Under the pieces are notes generated by a model. That model was not told where the DNA came from, ran no database searches, and worked only from the letters and a program-made list of their open reading frames with translations. Shown piece by piece: positions 1 through 11,462 of a stretch of DNA of 64,000 nucleotides. Within the stretch, counting starts at the first letter, position 1, and the number at the start of each line of letters is the position of its first letter. A program made the translations under genes and the position numbers. Source of the DNA: Cylindrodendrum hubeiense (lineage: Eukaryota > Ascomycota > Sordariomycetes > Hypocreales > Nectriaceae); the NCBI GenBank assembly GCA_014621425.1, contig JAANBB010000040.1, positions 115,152 to 179,151 of the forward strand, read 5' to 3'.

Positions 1-2500
1 CAGAACCAGACAAGTGTAATATGTCAGTCAAATTGCATCAGCTTATTTTAGCTATCGAGTGTCTACCCACCAGTACGCTCACTTCAAGGTCGACCAAGCT
101 AGCTCAAGACGACTCAACGGCCAGTCTCTCCTGGCCATCCACGTCACGAAACTCCACGTAACTGACAGCACGAACGCATTCCTTCGGAACCCATTGCCTA
201 CCGGTCATATATAGTTGCCCAATAACATTTAGCTCATCGCATGATCCTTTATATGAAAATCTGCCTGCTCCCTGCTACCGATCAAGATCTCGGAGTGGCC
301 AGTCCTATCATGCCCTCGAACATTGTTCCAGATGCAAGACCAGGGTGATCCGGAAAACGAATGCATTCCGTGCCGCGTCTTCGGTTGTTCAAATATTATA
401 TGCGTCCCATTATCCATGTCTTCAAGTCCTCGGGTCATAAAACTCCCAACTTCCTCGCGAGTCCTCGAGGCGGCTCGAATTACACGTCAGTTGAGCGTCA
501 GCCAAACGTCCATCGCCACTCTTTGGAGGCCACACTGCCAACGCTGGTATTCCTATGTGTTCTTTATGGGAGCTTGTCATTTTAATTTCGTACGGTTCAA
601 GACTTTCGATCCTACTGTTTCGCAGACGGCCAATGCACGAAATCACTTCGGAATCGAACGGCGTGGACAACGAGCCAGTCTCGCCATATTCCACTCACTT
701 AGCTTTCATCGCACCCTTCAATAAGATCTTATCATGAGAAGCAGGTTCTGAGTCCTGTTTGGGCCATTTGATCATGTCACTTGTCCCTTCGAAATCCTCT
801 CCTTTACATCACCCACCCATGAACGCAACTTGCCCGATACTCTGCCCCAAAGTCCATCGACTCTCACACTATCGTCTACATCTTCTGGCATCGCCATATA
901 TCTCTATCCCTTGCAATTATGTTTCTTCAATCAAGATTTTGTCACATTCTTCTCCCATCTTCGGCTAACCCTACTCTTCACCCTCCGGAACATAATTGCC
1001 AAGTCTACTCGACGATCCATCCCGACGCCCAGGGAGGTCCTTCGGCTTTCTTCATTCCATCTGTCGTACAACTCGCCCTTTCAGCCTCAGACAGAGTTCT
1101 ATTCTGCACCAGCTGAGCACTCTCCCGAGATATAGATCCCCCGTACGACCACAAAATACTCTCCTCGACCATCCATTCCGCCTCAACCCATCACAGCTTT
1201 TGCACATCCACAGCCACCTCATTCACCCATCACTGGCCTCGTAATCTTCGACGTCAGTGTCATTCAAGCCCGAAAAGCCATGTGCGTTGCCCACTTCCTC
1301 CACTACCACCACGCCCCGCCCTGCCCAACCCATAGCTTACGCCATCAGCGCCGCCCGCGTCCCTGTGTGACCTTGTTCCAGCGTCTCCAGCACCGTCAGA
1401 GGCGATAGATGCACCGATCCGTGCTCCAAAAGCCTCTTCCTGCCATCGGTCGAACGCATTGGCGGCTCGTGTCGCCTGGAGGACCTCAACAACTGGTGGG
1501 CATTGTGCCAGCGTGAAGTCGGCCAGAACTCGGGACTTTTGCTAATTAACACCGAGCAAATATCGCCCGACTAATACCTTCTACTGCTGCAAGACCTATA
1601 TAGCATCTACATAGGTCATCGTAGATGAGTGTCTGTCGTTGGGGGAATCAAGATCGAGTGGGACAGTGATCGGAGCACACAGAGGGATCAAGACACATCG
1701 GGCTGCCAAAAACCTGGGGAAGCACCATTATGACATAGCGTACCGCATCGGAGGGATATACATCCATTTTTTAGTAAGACTGCGGGTGAGACATCATGTT
1801 GGGCATGTCCATCCGGGCAGTGACGGCATCCAGAAACTTCACTTGACGGACAATATGTGTCACCAGCTGGGCGCCACACAAAATTTGACAACGCGTCTCC
1901 CAATACATTCATCTATCTTGTCCAAGTTTACTTCCTATTCGAGACCAGGATCATCAAGAGTCAATCTCTTTGTGGCCTTGTAAGACTTGGTCACTCCCGC
2001 CTCGTCGTCAACACTCCCTCCCGAAGAATACAATTTCTCTCCAAAACTTCTCTCTTCCTAAGCTGCCTCATACCCAATCTCAACGTGATCAGCTGAGGTA
2101 TAATCACCCGAACCAATACCTCCAAACGGAACACCCCGTCGTTACACTAAACAAGCCCTGCACACAAACCCACCCTCCAGCAACCTCCAAACCTCGGTTC
2201 CAGGTGTCCGTCAATCTATCGTCCACTCTAAATCTCGGTCAATAGGATTTAATCATGCGTCGCAAAGGCACGCCTTCGGCAACATCCTTTGAGGACCTTA
2301 GTCTCGAGTTGCCATTGCCAATGCTCATGGTCACGTTTGCGGCACCAATTGATAAGTCCGCGAGTCCTAACTCCGCCGAGTTCAGCTTGTTGGACGTGAT
2401 AGACGACTGTATCTCGTGGGCTTTTCGCGTCCATCTTTGGCTTCGATTAATTGTCCACTCCGTCGTCATGTCCTCTCGAAACAATTGGCGGCCCATCATG
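1..2500. other. Gene-poor region, no supported gene
   Basis: Open frames here are short, overlap on both strands, often begin at non-ATG codons and show no recognisable domain. No tRNA, rRNA or transposon ends were seen. The right end probably contains the upstream regulatory DNA of the small gene at 2730. Confidence 0.6.
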
Positions 2501-2509
2501 GCTCCGGCA

Positions 2510-2516
2510 TATATAG
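2510..2516 (+). promoter_or_regulatory. Putative TATA box of the 2730 gene
   Basis: A TATATAG element lies about 220 bp before the ATG at 2730 and is followed by a C/A-rich leader. A second TATA-like stretch (CTATATATC, near 2695) sits too close to the ATG to be the obvious choice. This is a pattern match only. Confidence 0.4.
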
Positions 2517-2729
2517 ACCTTCACGACACTTCAATTTCGCCCAGCACCATTTGCAAGTCGTGATTCAGAATTCAATTCATCTTCTCATTCAAAGTCATCG
2601 AAATATTCTCCAGGGTTAATCACTCTGTAAGAGTTACTCTCAAATACGTCAACCCAAACCTTTATTTACTCGATACCAATATTATTTCCCTTTCCCTATA
2701 TATCTCAACCGGCATCAAGAAAAGACAAG

Positions 2730-3056
2730 ATGTGCCAACAAATTACTTTCCGCCTTGCCTGCGAGCACGTCTCGACGACTATAATCTACTGTTCCGCGGC
2801 CAAAGACAACAAGCCGTGCAAGAACCTCACCAAGCAGTCGATTCCGTACCCGCCACCCTCGGAATACACGCTGCCCAAGTGCCCGCTGCCAGACTGCCCC
2901 TTCGAAGCCATGAACCAGTCCTGGGACTGCTGCTGGTGCGGCAAAGTGTGGAACGTCGGGGGCCGTTGCAATTCCACCATGATCGCCGAGGGCCAGACGT
3001 ACCAGTGCGGGCATATCTGCTGCACTTCGTGTACGCAGTCGGGGCTGTATATGTAG
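2730..3056 (+). CDS. Small cysteine-rich protein (108 aa)
   Basis: A single-exon frame of 108 residues starts at an ATG in a good context (caagATGtgc). The product has no signal peptide or membrane segment. It has an ordered Cys/His pattern: MC at the start, then C-E-H, Y-C, P-C, CPLPDC, W-D-CCWC, a single C after two glycines, and a C-G-H-I-CC-x2-C cluster at the C-terminus. This suggests a small intracellular zinc-binding fold, but no named domain was recognised. It shares the same skeleton (MC, C-x-H, YC, PC, CPL-x2-C-x-F, W-x-CC-x-C, C-x-H-x-CC-x2-C) with the product of the gene at 4938, so the two are probably diverged tandem paralogues. Function is unknown; it could be a zinc-ribbon or RING-like adaptor. 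Confidence 0.7.
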   Translation: MCQQITFRLACEHVSTTIIYCSAAKDNKPCKNLTKQSIPYPPPSEYTLPKCPLPDCPFEAMNQSWDCCWCGKVWNVGGRCNSTMIAEGQTYQCGHICCTSCTQSGLYM

Positions 3057-3059
3057 GCA

Positions 3060-4780
3060 GGAGGGTGTTTTTTGGCACCAGGTGATGAAAGCAGCCGTTG
3101 CGTAGTTCGTATGTTTATTTCACGGTTATTGGTCGAGATGGGAACTCGACTATAAATCCAAGTCTTAGTTTAGTGAAAGTTCTTGTCATTGTCGAAAGTG
3201 TCTACCACGCAACTTCAATGTTGATCTTCTCATGCATGTTAAACGCGATTTAAATATAATGCCGGATAGATCCAAGTAACTCAGTACATAATGCACAACA
3301 ATAGATACCATACGCAGTACCCAAATATTTACTAAGTCAAGTCCAGCAACCATTCCCACCAATCGCCTTCATCGATTGCCCAAAGTCTCCCGATATCGGT
3401 AGTGTGTTAGCATATAGGGATAGTTCACATTTTATATCGCCCGATAGAACTTTCTGTGGTATCGTCAAATAGATCAAGGCGAAAAGTTCAGGTGCACACG
3501 CTTCCCTGTCAGACAAGCGTGCAGCAATACTATGCACACAGCAATGGCAAAGATCCCAGAAAACCGTCACCTAGCACAAACCCAATACGAGTTACCGCGG
3601 ACATAATCAACATCACTCTCTGCATCAATCACAATCGTCCACCCACCGTTGGATACGAGTTCTCCTCCTTGGCAAGTCTTACGATGACCCATGACCGGGG
3701 CGGCGGTACGATGTGAATCTCCGATCTGCCGGCATCAGCCCTCCGATCCCACCTCAAAATGGCTGGTCTTGTGATGCCCGAGGCTGACGATCAGCTTTCG
3801 TCGTACCAGATCCCGTCCGCTGGCAGCAGATTGCCAGGGGGGTAAATCGAGATCACACATAGACCTCTCGATCAAGGCCTTGTCCGGTTGAGCCAGCCTC
3901 ACTCGAACCCGCATAAGACCGGCAGCTCCGTTCCGGGTCGACTCGAACGGTTGGCTGGGGAAGCGGGGGATATCCTTGGCGTTGTCGGCTGGCAGACCTT
4001 CTCTTGATGCAGCTGGCCCCCATGATGTCTCACTTGAGAGTCTGCCGCCGCTAGTTGTTGGGAGCCTTAAAACATCAACTTCCCAACCATTGTTAGAAAA
4101 CCTCATCGAGGGCGTGGCTGGAATTTTAACGTCGCGTTCCACGCCCGATCATAGAGTCCCGCAGACCAGGCTCCCGGATCTGATCTGATCTCGGCCCTCA
4201 GTGTGTCTTTTATCGGAAACCACAAAGCAATCTCTGTAATACCTGCTGACGGGCGTATGTGCTGTGGTTTGTGCGACCAGCACAGCCTCGAGTCTTCCCC
4301 CCCTCAGTCGTCAGCCCAATGGACTCTGCAGCAGATTCAGGGTCTTATCTTCGTGGCGACCTATGAGATCGCCCAAAGGTAAAAATCGTCGTCCTCGTAT
4401 CACGATGTCGATATCCCCTCACGGCGGCAACCGAGACATTGGACGCCGCTGTAGCTCGTATGCTCTCGTGCCGTATCGGAGCCGGCTCTGTCGACATTGA
4501 CGATGCAGCCTTAGCACAAGCTGGTGCAGCCCGTGTGAGGGGAGTGTGGCTAAGTCGCCACCGATTCGGCAGATGGGGGTATGCAGACACCCATTGACGC
4601 TCCGTGAAGCATGGGTATGAGCGTACTCAAGCCTGGCCCGGACGTGAGAGTTGCGTCGCTGAAGTGCTCCCCCACTGTGACAAGTCGAGCGAGCCTCGAT
4701 CCTCGCTGCTGGATGAGTCGCTCTGAATCTCAGCTCTGGATCTCGATGACGAGTTGCCCTCAACTCGCATGCTCAAGATG
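3060..4780. other. Intergenic, no supported gene
   Basis: This is the spacer between the two cysteine-rich genes. The longest frame (minus strand, about 3735-4142) opens at GTG rather than ATG, has no recognisable motif and overlaps plus-strand frames. It probably holds the 3' region of the first gene and upstream DNA of the second. Confidence 0.55.
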
Positions 4781-4786
4781 CTGGTG

Positions 4787-4795
4787 TATAAATAG
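4787..4795 (+). promoter_or_regulatory. TATA box of the 4938 gene
   Basis: A near-consensus TATAAATAG lies about 150 bp before the ATG at 4938. A typical leader of moderate length follows. Position and sequence both fit a core promoter. Confidence 0.6.
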
Positions 4796-4937
4796 CAGTC
4801 GTCGAAGCCATCCAGAGACAGCACCGAGCCTGATTCACCCATAGCCTCTCCTGCTCTGCACTGCAGTATTTTGCACCTCGTTTCCTTCCAGGATCCTCAT
4901 CAGCCGAAGGCGGCAGGTCTCCAGAAAAGCGTTCAAA

Positions 4938-5639
4938 ATGTGCCACGGCCACCCGCGACACCACCCGTGCGCCCACACATCCATCAACTGGCACTACTGC
5001 CCATCAGCACTCATTGACCTGGAGACAGGCTATGAGACGCCTTGCCAACACACCACATTTGCGCCTGCTCAGTCTATCAGCTCAGACTGTCCGTTGCAGA
5101 ACTGCCAGTTCAAGGACAAAGGCGGCACCTGGACGTGTTGTTCCTGCCAACAGGGACCAAACACCAGAGGATGGTGCACAATGCCATTGAGCCGACTGCA
5201 AATGAATCCCGACTCATTCTCTGTCGAGGCAGTGGAGACAACTTGTGACCATGGCTGTTGCAGCAAATGTATCCGATACGGTAAGTTGGCCCGATGAATA
5301 TATATTCCACTCGGATCGTACCGCGGCAGACGTGCTGATGGGGCGTGGCTCCCAGGACCGAGTGGCGATTCAATGCCAGATATGAAATTCTCCGAGATTC
5401 GGAGGGGTTCAGCCTCGCAAAAGTTTGGGTATGGCAGTCCCGCCAAGTCGCACCGGCGTGGATCAGCCTTTTCGCTCGTGGGAGGGCTTCCTCCCGTGAC
5501 GGGAGAGGAGTCGTCCTCGTCCTCGTCGCCTTCGACGTCTAAGTCGGGCTCGACGAGTTCCGAATATAGCCTTGAGCTGGACCACTCGGTCAGCAAGACC
5601 AAGTCGAGCAAGAAGCGGCACAAGCGGAAGTCGCGGTGA
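4938..5639 (+). CDS. Small cysteine-rich protein with basic tail (208 aa)
   Basis: Two exons, 4938-5280 and 5356-5639, are joined across a 75-bp intron (donor GTAAGT, CTGAT-type branch, acceptor CCCAG). The junction keeps the frame and yields 208 residues. Exon 1 encodes a cysteine-rich module with the same Cys/His skeleton as the gene at 2730: C-A-H, YC, PC, CPLQNC, WTCCSC, and CDHGCCSKC near its end. Exon 2 adds a low-complexity tail: a serine-rich stretch and then a strongly basic end (KSSKKRHKRKSR) resembling a nuclear localisation signal. The upstream paralogue lacks this tail. Function is unknown. The Cys/His spacing suggests metal binding and the tail suggests nuclear targeting, both inferred. 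Confidence 0.7.
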
Positions 5640-6640
5640 AAAGTCCAAGTTATTTTGCTCCGCTTGGGCAAATGCGGAGGGGGGTTTAAGAGAGATGTTG
5701 GGAGGGCGTTGTGCCGATGTTCCGTTGATTTGTGCCAACGGGTTTGGTGTATCATCACAGCGTTCGGCATCTGAGTGCCCATCTGATAGGCAGAAGCGGT
5801 ATCAAGACTGATGGTAATCTTATCTTTGCTCTCGGAGACATGTGTCACAGCGCGATTAGTGCGATTGGTGTTGAACTGTAATGTCTCTCCACGCGAGTGA
5901 ACGCTGCGCTGTCATGGACCCATCCAATCGAGGCTCCGTCCGACACTTCCTTCGCATTGGTGATGCAAATGCTCACGGTCCAGCCAAGGCCAAGCAAAGG
6001 GCCCACTGTCAAATTGTCGGCCGTGGTTAGCGGCCTGTATGTCCTCGGGCCTGCAAGGCGCCGCTTTGGTTGCCGCCCGCCCCCGCCTTTCAATCCACCT
6101 GGACGCTTGGAAAGGCTGGGAATTGGACGCTGATGAGGGTCCAATGGATAGTTTGAGCCGACGTCAAGTTGAGTTTGATGCCACGAGGAATGGAATCGTC
6201 CTTGACTAGCTCGAACGGCGTAAGGTGTGTGCAGACACTCACGTAATACGTCCGTGGAGAGGTTATTGACGACGGGACTAGCAGCAGACTACTACGCAGT
6301 AGGCATTGGTCTCGGCAGGCTGAAGTGAGCGGTCGTGTGAGTCGCCTGGGCTGGGGGCCTGGTCATTCAGTCGGCTCTGCCATGGGCCCTGGCTTTGGCT
6401 TTGTGGCCGGCTCTGTCTCGGCTTTGCCATGGGCTCTGGCGTCGGCTCTGTCGTCGGCTCTGTGATCGGCCCCTTGGCAGCATCAGCGTCAGCTCGAGCT
6501 CGGGATGGGTGGTGGCAGTGACATTCGGTGCTGAAGAATGCATGCGGGTGGGAGGGATCGGGATTTGACGAGCATGGATCGGCACCATGGCATGGAAACG
6601 GAGGCCAGTGTTTGCTTTTGGCTGTCATGCGGCGGTTGGC

Positions 6641-6675
6641 TGGTCGGATGGTTGGATGGTTGGATGGATGGATGC
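6641..6675. repeat. TGGA/TGGT microsatellite
   Basis: An imperfect run of TGGA and TGGT units (ggatggttggatggttggat and onward) occurs in non-coding DNA. No function is apparent. Confidence 0.7.
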
Positions 6676-8105
6676 CTGACCCCTGAGCGAGCCACGTGCG
6701 AGGGATGCAGGGAAGAGGATTGCCCGCGTTGGGCTGAGCTGGGCTAGACCGAGTCTTGTGCTCTGCCCTGCCTGCTCTGCCTGCTCTCTGGCCGTGTCCC
6801 GTTGATTGATGGGTTGATGGAGGACATGGATGTCGGTGGTCGGTGGTCGCGGTGGTGTTGCAAGACGACGCACAAGCGGGCTGAAACGTCAGCCCAGGCC
6901 AGCCGTTAGACTCGACGAGCTGGGAGCTGGTAGCTGGTAGCTTGTACGGAGTAGAGGAACGAACTGTTTGCATCTTGGCCAGAGTGGTGCAAGGAACACC
7001 GTTCGTCATTCCGTTGCATTGAAGGGGTTCCTTAAGAGAAGGACGACAATGGCCAGCGCCAACTCTAGTCAAGACGCGATGCCCTATGCCTTGATGCCCT
7101 ACTCCGTACATAGATAGTATACCTTTGATGCCGCAATCTCCCCGCCCCCTCAGTCCGGAGCAACTGCCGTCCCAGGAAGAGCATGTATGAGGAGGCGAGC
7201 TGAGTCTACCTTTGTGTCGGTTGTTTCGCCGCATCGGACGACAATGGACGATCGGCATTCACCGGGTTCCCCTCTCCAGGTCCTGGCCGTGGCATCCTCT
7301 GAAGTCATCCCGGGCTCCTCTGGGCCAAGTCCCTTTTAGCGGCCGCCCCATGACACGCAGTGACAGCGCCAGTGCCGCCACCATGTGGATTGAGAGAAAA
7401 AGGGAACCCCCTACGAGAAAGTAGCCGACAGCGGAAGCGGAAGCGACTCCAGACTGTTTGGCTGTGAATGCGTCCAGGGGACATGTCTGGCTCGGGACGT
7501 CAGGGGCTGCGCCGCAATCGTGTTTACTTCCAAATGTTGAGGACGTATGGAGAGTAAGGATTACGGGTACGGATAGTGGAGATCGTGTTGACGCGCAGGA
7601 ACAAAAGCAATTACGGCACTCCATGTCAGGTATTTACGGAGTACGGAGTCGTTGGTTAAGAGGTTGCCAATGACAGGTCACCCGGCTGGAGCTGTGGCCG
7701 CAAGAGGCACTACAGTTACAGGGCACCAGCCACTATTACAACGTAGTATCGCCCAGCACCTCCGTGTTCTCCCCCTCGACGGCGCTACGGGCCTAGAACT
7801 TCAGGGCAACACTCTGGCAGGCCGTCGACAGAGACAAGACACGAAGGCATTAGACAGAATGGCCTGATGATGCGCAGATCCCGCCGACTCCCGAGGCACA
7901 GACTTTCTTATTCTGGTTCCTTGGCAGCTTCTTTTGCCCTTTTGCCTTTTCTTGCTTTTTGTTTAAACTCGCAACGGGACGGCCTGGACCACGTGCGGTG
8001 CCAAAGTCAATAGGGCCGAGGGGTCCGCCCAGCGATCAGCGTGGCATCAGGGTGCAAAAGGGCCCGAGGGGGGGGCGGCTTGCCGGCCTGCGTCGACCTG
8101 AGTCC

Positions 8106-8205
8106 TGAATTGTGCTTGTTGGTGGCATGTGTGTCTTGGGCGTGTGTGTCTGTCTTGGGCGTGTCTTGGGCGTGCGTGTCTGTCTTGGGGCATGTCTTGT
8201 GGCTG
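8106..8205. repeat. TGTCTTGGGCG minisatellite
   Basis: Imperfect tandem copies of an 11-15 bp unit built on TGTCTTGGGCGTG lie within a non-coding stretch. The unit length varies by additional TGTC or GTGT steps, which is typical of slippage. Confidence 0.7.
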
Positions 8206-9024
8206 TCTGAGTTACATGGGCTTGCCAGGTGGCTGTTGGGGGTCGGCTGCGATGACAGACTCGTCTAATTGCCCTCTGAGGCATCTCTTCATCAGTCCAT
8301 GACGGTTGAATCTGGCGCTTGCCGCATCTGCTCGGCACGACAGATCAGTCGATCTCCAATTGCGGCCAGGTGCAGCCAGGTGCGTCGAGGTGCGTCGAGG
8401 TGCATTCGCGAGCATGGCTCCCACGCGGCCACGCAACTCGGTGGCTTGGAAAGCTCTTCACGCGTGGGCGGCCAGCAACGAGTGACTAAAGGGGAATTGA
8501 GCGCCGCGGAGTGCTGGAGTGCAGAAGCGCAGACCTCAAAAGTCTAGGTAGAGTTGGGGGGCAGCAATGGGGGGAGAGGTACTGTACCTGTGTACCTACC
8601 TATTTACCCACAGGTTCACAGCCGGTGGCCAACTAACGTCGACTTGACTTCAAACTAGCCCCAGACGTCCTGAGGTAGGGAACCAATTCCGTCGATCCCG
8701 CAGAGGTCATGTCGTTACTTTACCCATCATTCCAGCTCGGAGACTTATGCTTTGTTCCGATGCAAATCAACCCGCCGCATCGCCCCGGGGGCCCGTTGGG
8801 GCATTCATTGTGCTCCGTACTATGGAGGACAATCCCGGGAGTCACGATTGTCTAGTCACGACTGTCTAGTCCCAACGGCCGTCACATGTCGAGGCCAGGC
8901 CAGGCCAGGTCTGCAATTCCTCGCAGGGCCCACTGCCCACTGCCCACTGTAAACGCTTTGCTACAGGGGATGCCAGGCACGCAGGGCAGCCCCCCCGCTG
9001 TGACCCTCTCTCGCCTCGCCCGCC

Positions 9025-11462
9025 ATGGCCACCAAGCCCCCCGCCAAGAAGGACGATGCCGCGGCGTCGTCCCAAGCTGTCGCCAGGACTGCCCCGCGGA
9101 AGGAGCTCTATCCCATGGTCAACTGGAAGTACGATCTGTTCCTCTACAGCGTCGGCAACATCGTCGACATGTTCTTCCGCGAGGTCGTGCCCAGAGGCGC
9201 CTGGCGCGTTCCCCAGACTGGCCCTGTGCTCTTTGTCGCGGCGCCTCATGCCAATCAGGTCCGTCCCCATCCCATAGCTTCCACCAGCTTTCACATGTCA
9301 TGCCATGCCACACCAGATCCAAGATCCCAAGATCCATTGTCTTCATGTGCGCTGACGTCTGTTGCTTTCTCTAGTTCGTCGATGCCCTCATCCTCCAACG
9401 CACGCTCCGCAACGAGGCCAACCGTCGTGCCTCCCTCCTCATCGCCCAGAAATCCGTCCATGGCTTCATCGGCTGGGGCTCCCGCCAGGTTGGCGCCGTG
9501 CCCGTCGGCCGCGCCCAGGACTCAGCCAGGCCTGCCACCGGCATCATCTACCTCCCTGATCCTATCAACGACCCGACCCTGATCCGCGGTATCGGCACCA
9601 AGTTCGGCCAGGGCGAGGGTCAGGTTCAGGGCATGCTGTTCCTGCCCTCGGGCAAGAAGACGACAGGCGCCAGCGTTGATATCGCCCAGATCATCGGCCC
9701 TGAGGAGATCCGTATTAAGCGGCCTCTCAAGGGCAAGCTGGCCATGCAACAGCTGACCGGCCGCGACGATATTGACGACGACGGTAACTTCACCAACAAG
9801 GACGTCAAGGGCCCGGCTCCGGGCTACAAGGGCACCAAGTACAAGCTGGCCCCTCACATCGATCAGACCAAGGTCTACGAGGCCGTCTTTTCCCGTCTAC
9901 GCAACGGCGGCTGCGTCGGTATCTTCCCAGAGGGTGGTAGCCACGACCGTACCGAGCTCCTCCCCCTCAAGGCCGGTGTCGCCATCATGGCTCTAGGCAC
10001 CCTCGCCGAGGATCCCGACTGTGGCCTCAAGATCATCCCCGTGGGTATGAACTACTTCCACGCCCACAAGTTCAGATCGCGCGCCGTCGTCGAGTTCGGT
10101 GCCCCCTTTGAGATTCCCCGACATCTCGTCGAATTGTACCGCAACAACCAGCGTCGTGAGGCCATCGGTCAGGTCCTCGACACCGTCTACCAGGCGCTCA
10201 GCTCCGTCACCGTATCGGCCCCCAACTACGACAACCTGATGATGATCCAAGCGGCACGCCGCCTCTACAACCCCACCGGCAAGAAACTGCCCCTCCCGGT
10301 CGTGGTAGAACTCAACCGGCGACTATCGATGGGCTACGAGCGGTACAAGGACGACGAGCGGATCACATCGCTGTCTGCGGCAGTCAAGGAGTACAACTCG
10401 CAACTCCACTACCTAAACTTGAAGGACCACCAGGTCCAGTATGCCCGCATGTCCCTCTTCAAAGTCATCATCTTCTCCATCTACCGCTCCGTCAAACTTC
10501 TCTTCCTCTTCATCTGCACGGTGCCTGGCTTGCTCTTGTTCTCTCCCGTCTTTGTCGCTACCAAGGTCATTAGCCGGCAGAAGGCCAAGACGGCTCTAGC
10601 GGGCTCGACAGTCAAGATCCGGGGCCGCGATGTCATGGCGACCTGGAAGATCCTGGTTGCGATTGGTGTCGCACCTATGCTCTACCATTTCTACTCCATC
10701 CTCCTTGTCCTCAAGGTATGGCATGACCGGCTCTGGGGATACGTTCCCGAGTGGGTGCCGCTGTGGACCATGTACTTTGCCATCTGGCCGGTCATGGTCG
10801 GCATCACGTTTGCGGCGCTGCGCTTCGGCGAAGTGGGCATGGACATCTTCAAGTCTCTACGACCGTTGGTGCTATGCCTGCAGCCGTCGTCGAGCTATAA
10901 CATCCAGACGCTGCGGATCAGACGGGCTGAGCTGAGCGCGCAGGTTACGGAACTGATCAACACGCTGGGCCCGGAGATGTTCCCCGACTTTGACAAGGCG
11001 CGCTTGGTACCTGACTTCATTAAGACTGAGACGGGTGGCACGCAGCCGACGTCACCTGAGGCACGCCGCCGCCGTGACAGCGACCAGTCGAGTACAGGGC
11101 TCGAAGCGGAAACGCCGCCGGCCCTGTCCCGACGAAGCACCACCCAATCCAGCCGGGCTCTACCTCGTAACGACTCGTTCAGCAACATTGGCAGGGTGGG
11201 TATCTTCTCAACACGCCCACCGTCCCGCGCGCGCAGCCGTTCAAGATCGAGCAGCAGCGGAGGCGGCTTTGGGTCTGGTGGTTTCCCGCTCAGCGGGTTC
11301 ACGACGTTGGACTCTGCGGGAGGATTCGACGAGGCGAGCCGCAAGATTCGAGAGGCGATGAAGACTCGAAGGCGCAAGACGCAAGGAGAGGAGGCAGAAG
11401 AGGAGGAAGAAGAGGACAGTGAGGAGGAGGAATACAATGAGGCGAGGAAGAAGGATGTCTAA
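9025..11462 (+). CDS. SCT1: Glycerol-3-phosphate/DHAP O-acyltransferase (773 aa)
   Basis: Two exons, 9025-9258 and 9375-11462, encode 773 residues. The enzyme is expected to acylate glycerol 3-phosphate (and/or dihydroxyacetone phosphate) at sn-1, the first step of glycerolipid synthesis, in the ER and lipid-droplet membrane. The acyltransferase motif I is H75-ANQFV-D81, and the intron falls between Gln78 and Phe79 inside it. Motif III is FPEGGSHDR from Phe262, followed by the IIPVGMNYF block. Hydrophobic segments (for example in LFLFICTVPGLLLFSP and PMLYHFYSILLVLKVW) fit membrane anchoring in the C-terminal half. The last about 150 residues are Ser/Arg-rich and end in a very acidic tail, probably disordered and regulatory. 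Length and architecture match yeast Sct1/Gpt2. The start is the first ATG in a CGCCATGG context. Confidence 0.93.
9259..9374 (+). other. Intron of the acyltransferase gene
   Basis: Donor GTCCGT and acceptor CTCTAG give a 116-bp intron. The flanking residues HANQ and FVD rejoin the conserved acyltransferase motif I in frame, which confirms the splice sites. Confidence 0.85.

Larger units (their letters stand above)
5640..9024. other. Long gene-free region with simple repeats
   Basis: No frame here is convincing. The long minus-strand frame at 6278-7258 is compositionally biased (Pro/Ser/His) and is produced by repetitive GGCTCTG-like DNA rather than a recognisable protein. The stretch holds several minisatellite-like tracts, and its right end should include the promoter and leader of the acyltransferase gene at 9025. 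Confidence 0.55.

Noticed and set aside
3735..4142. Minus-strand frame of 135 codons between the cysteine-rich genes
   Set aside because: It opens at GTG and shows no motif or introns linking it to other exons.
6278..7258. Minus-strand frame of 326 codons
   Set aside because: Composition is driven by repeats (Pro/Ser/His/Gln-rich), there is no domain, and the DNA contains GGCTCTG-type and GGAT repeats.
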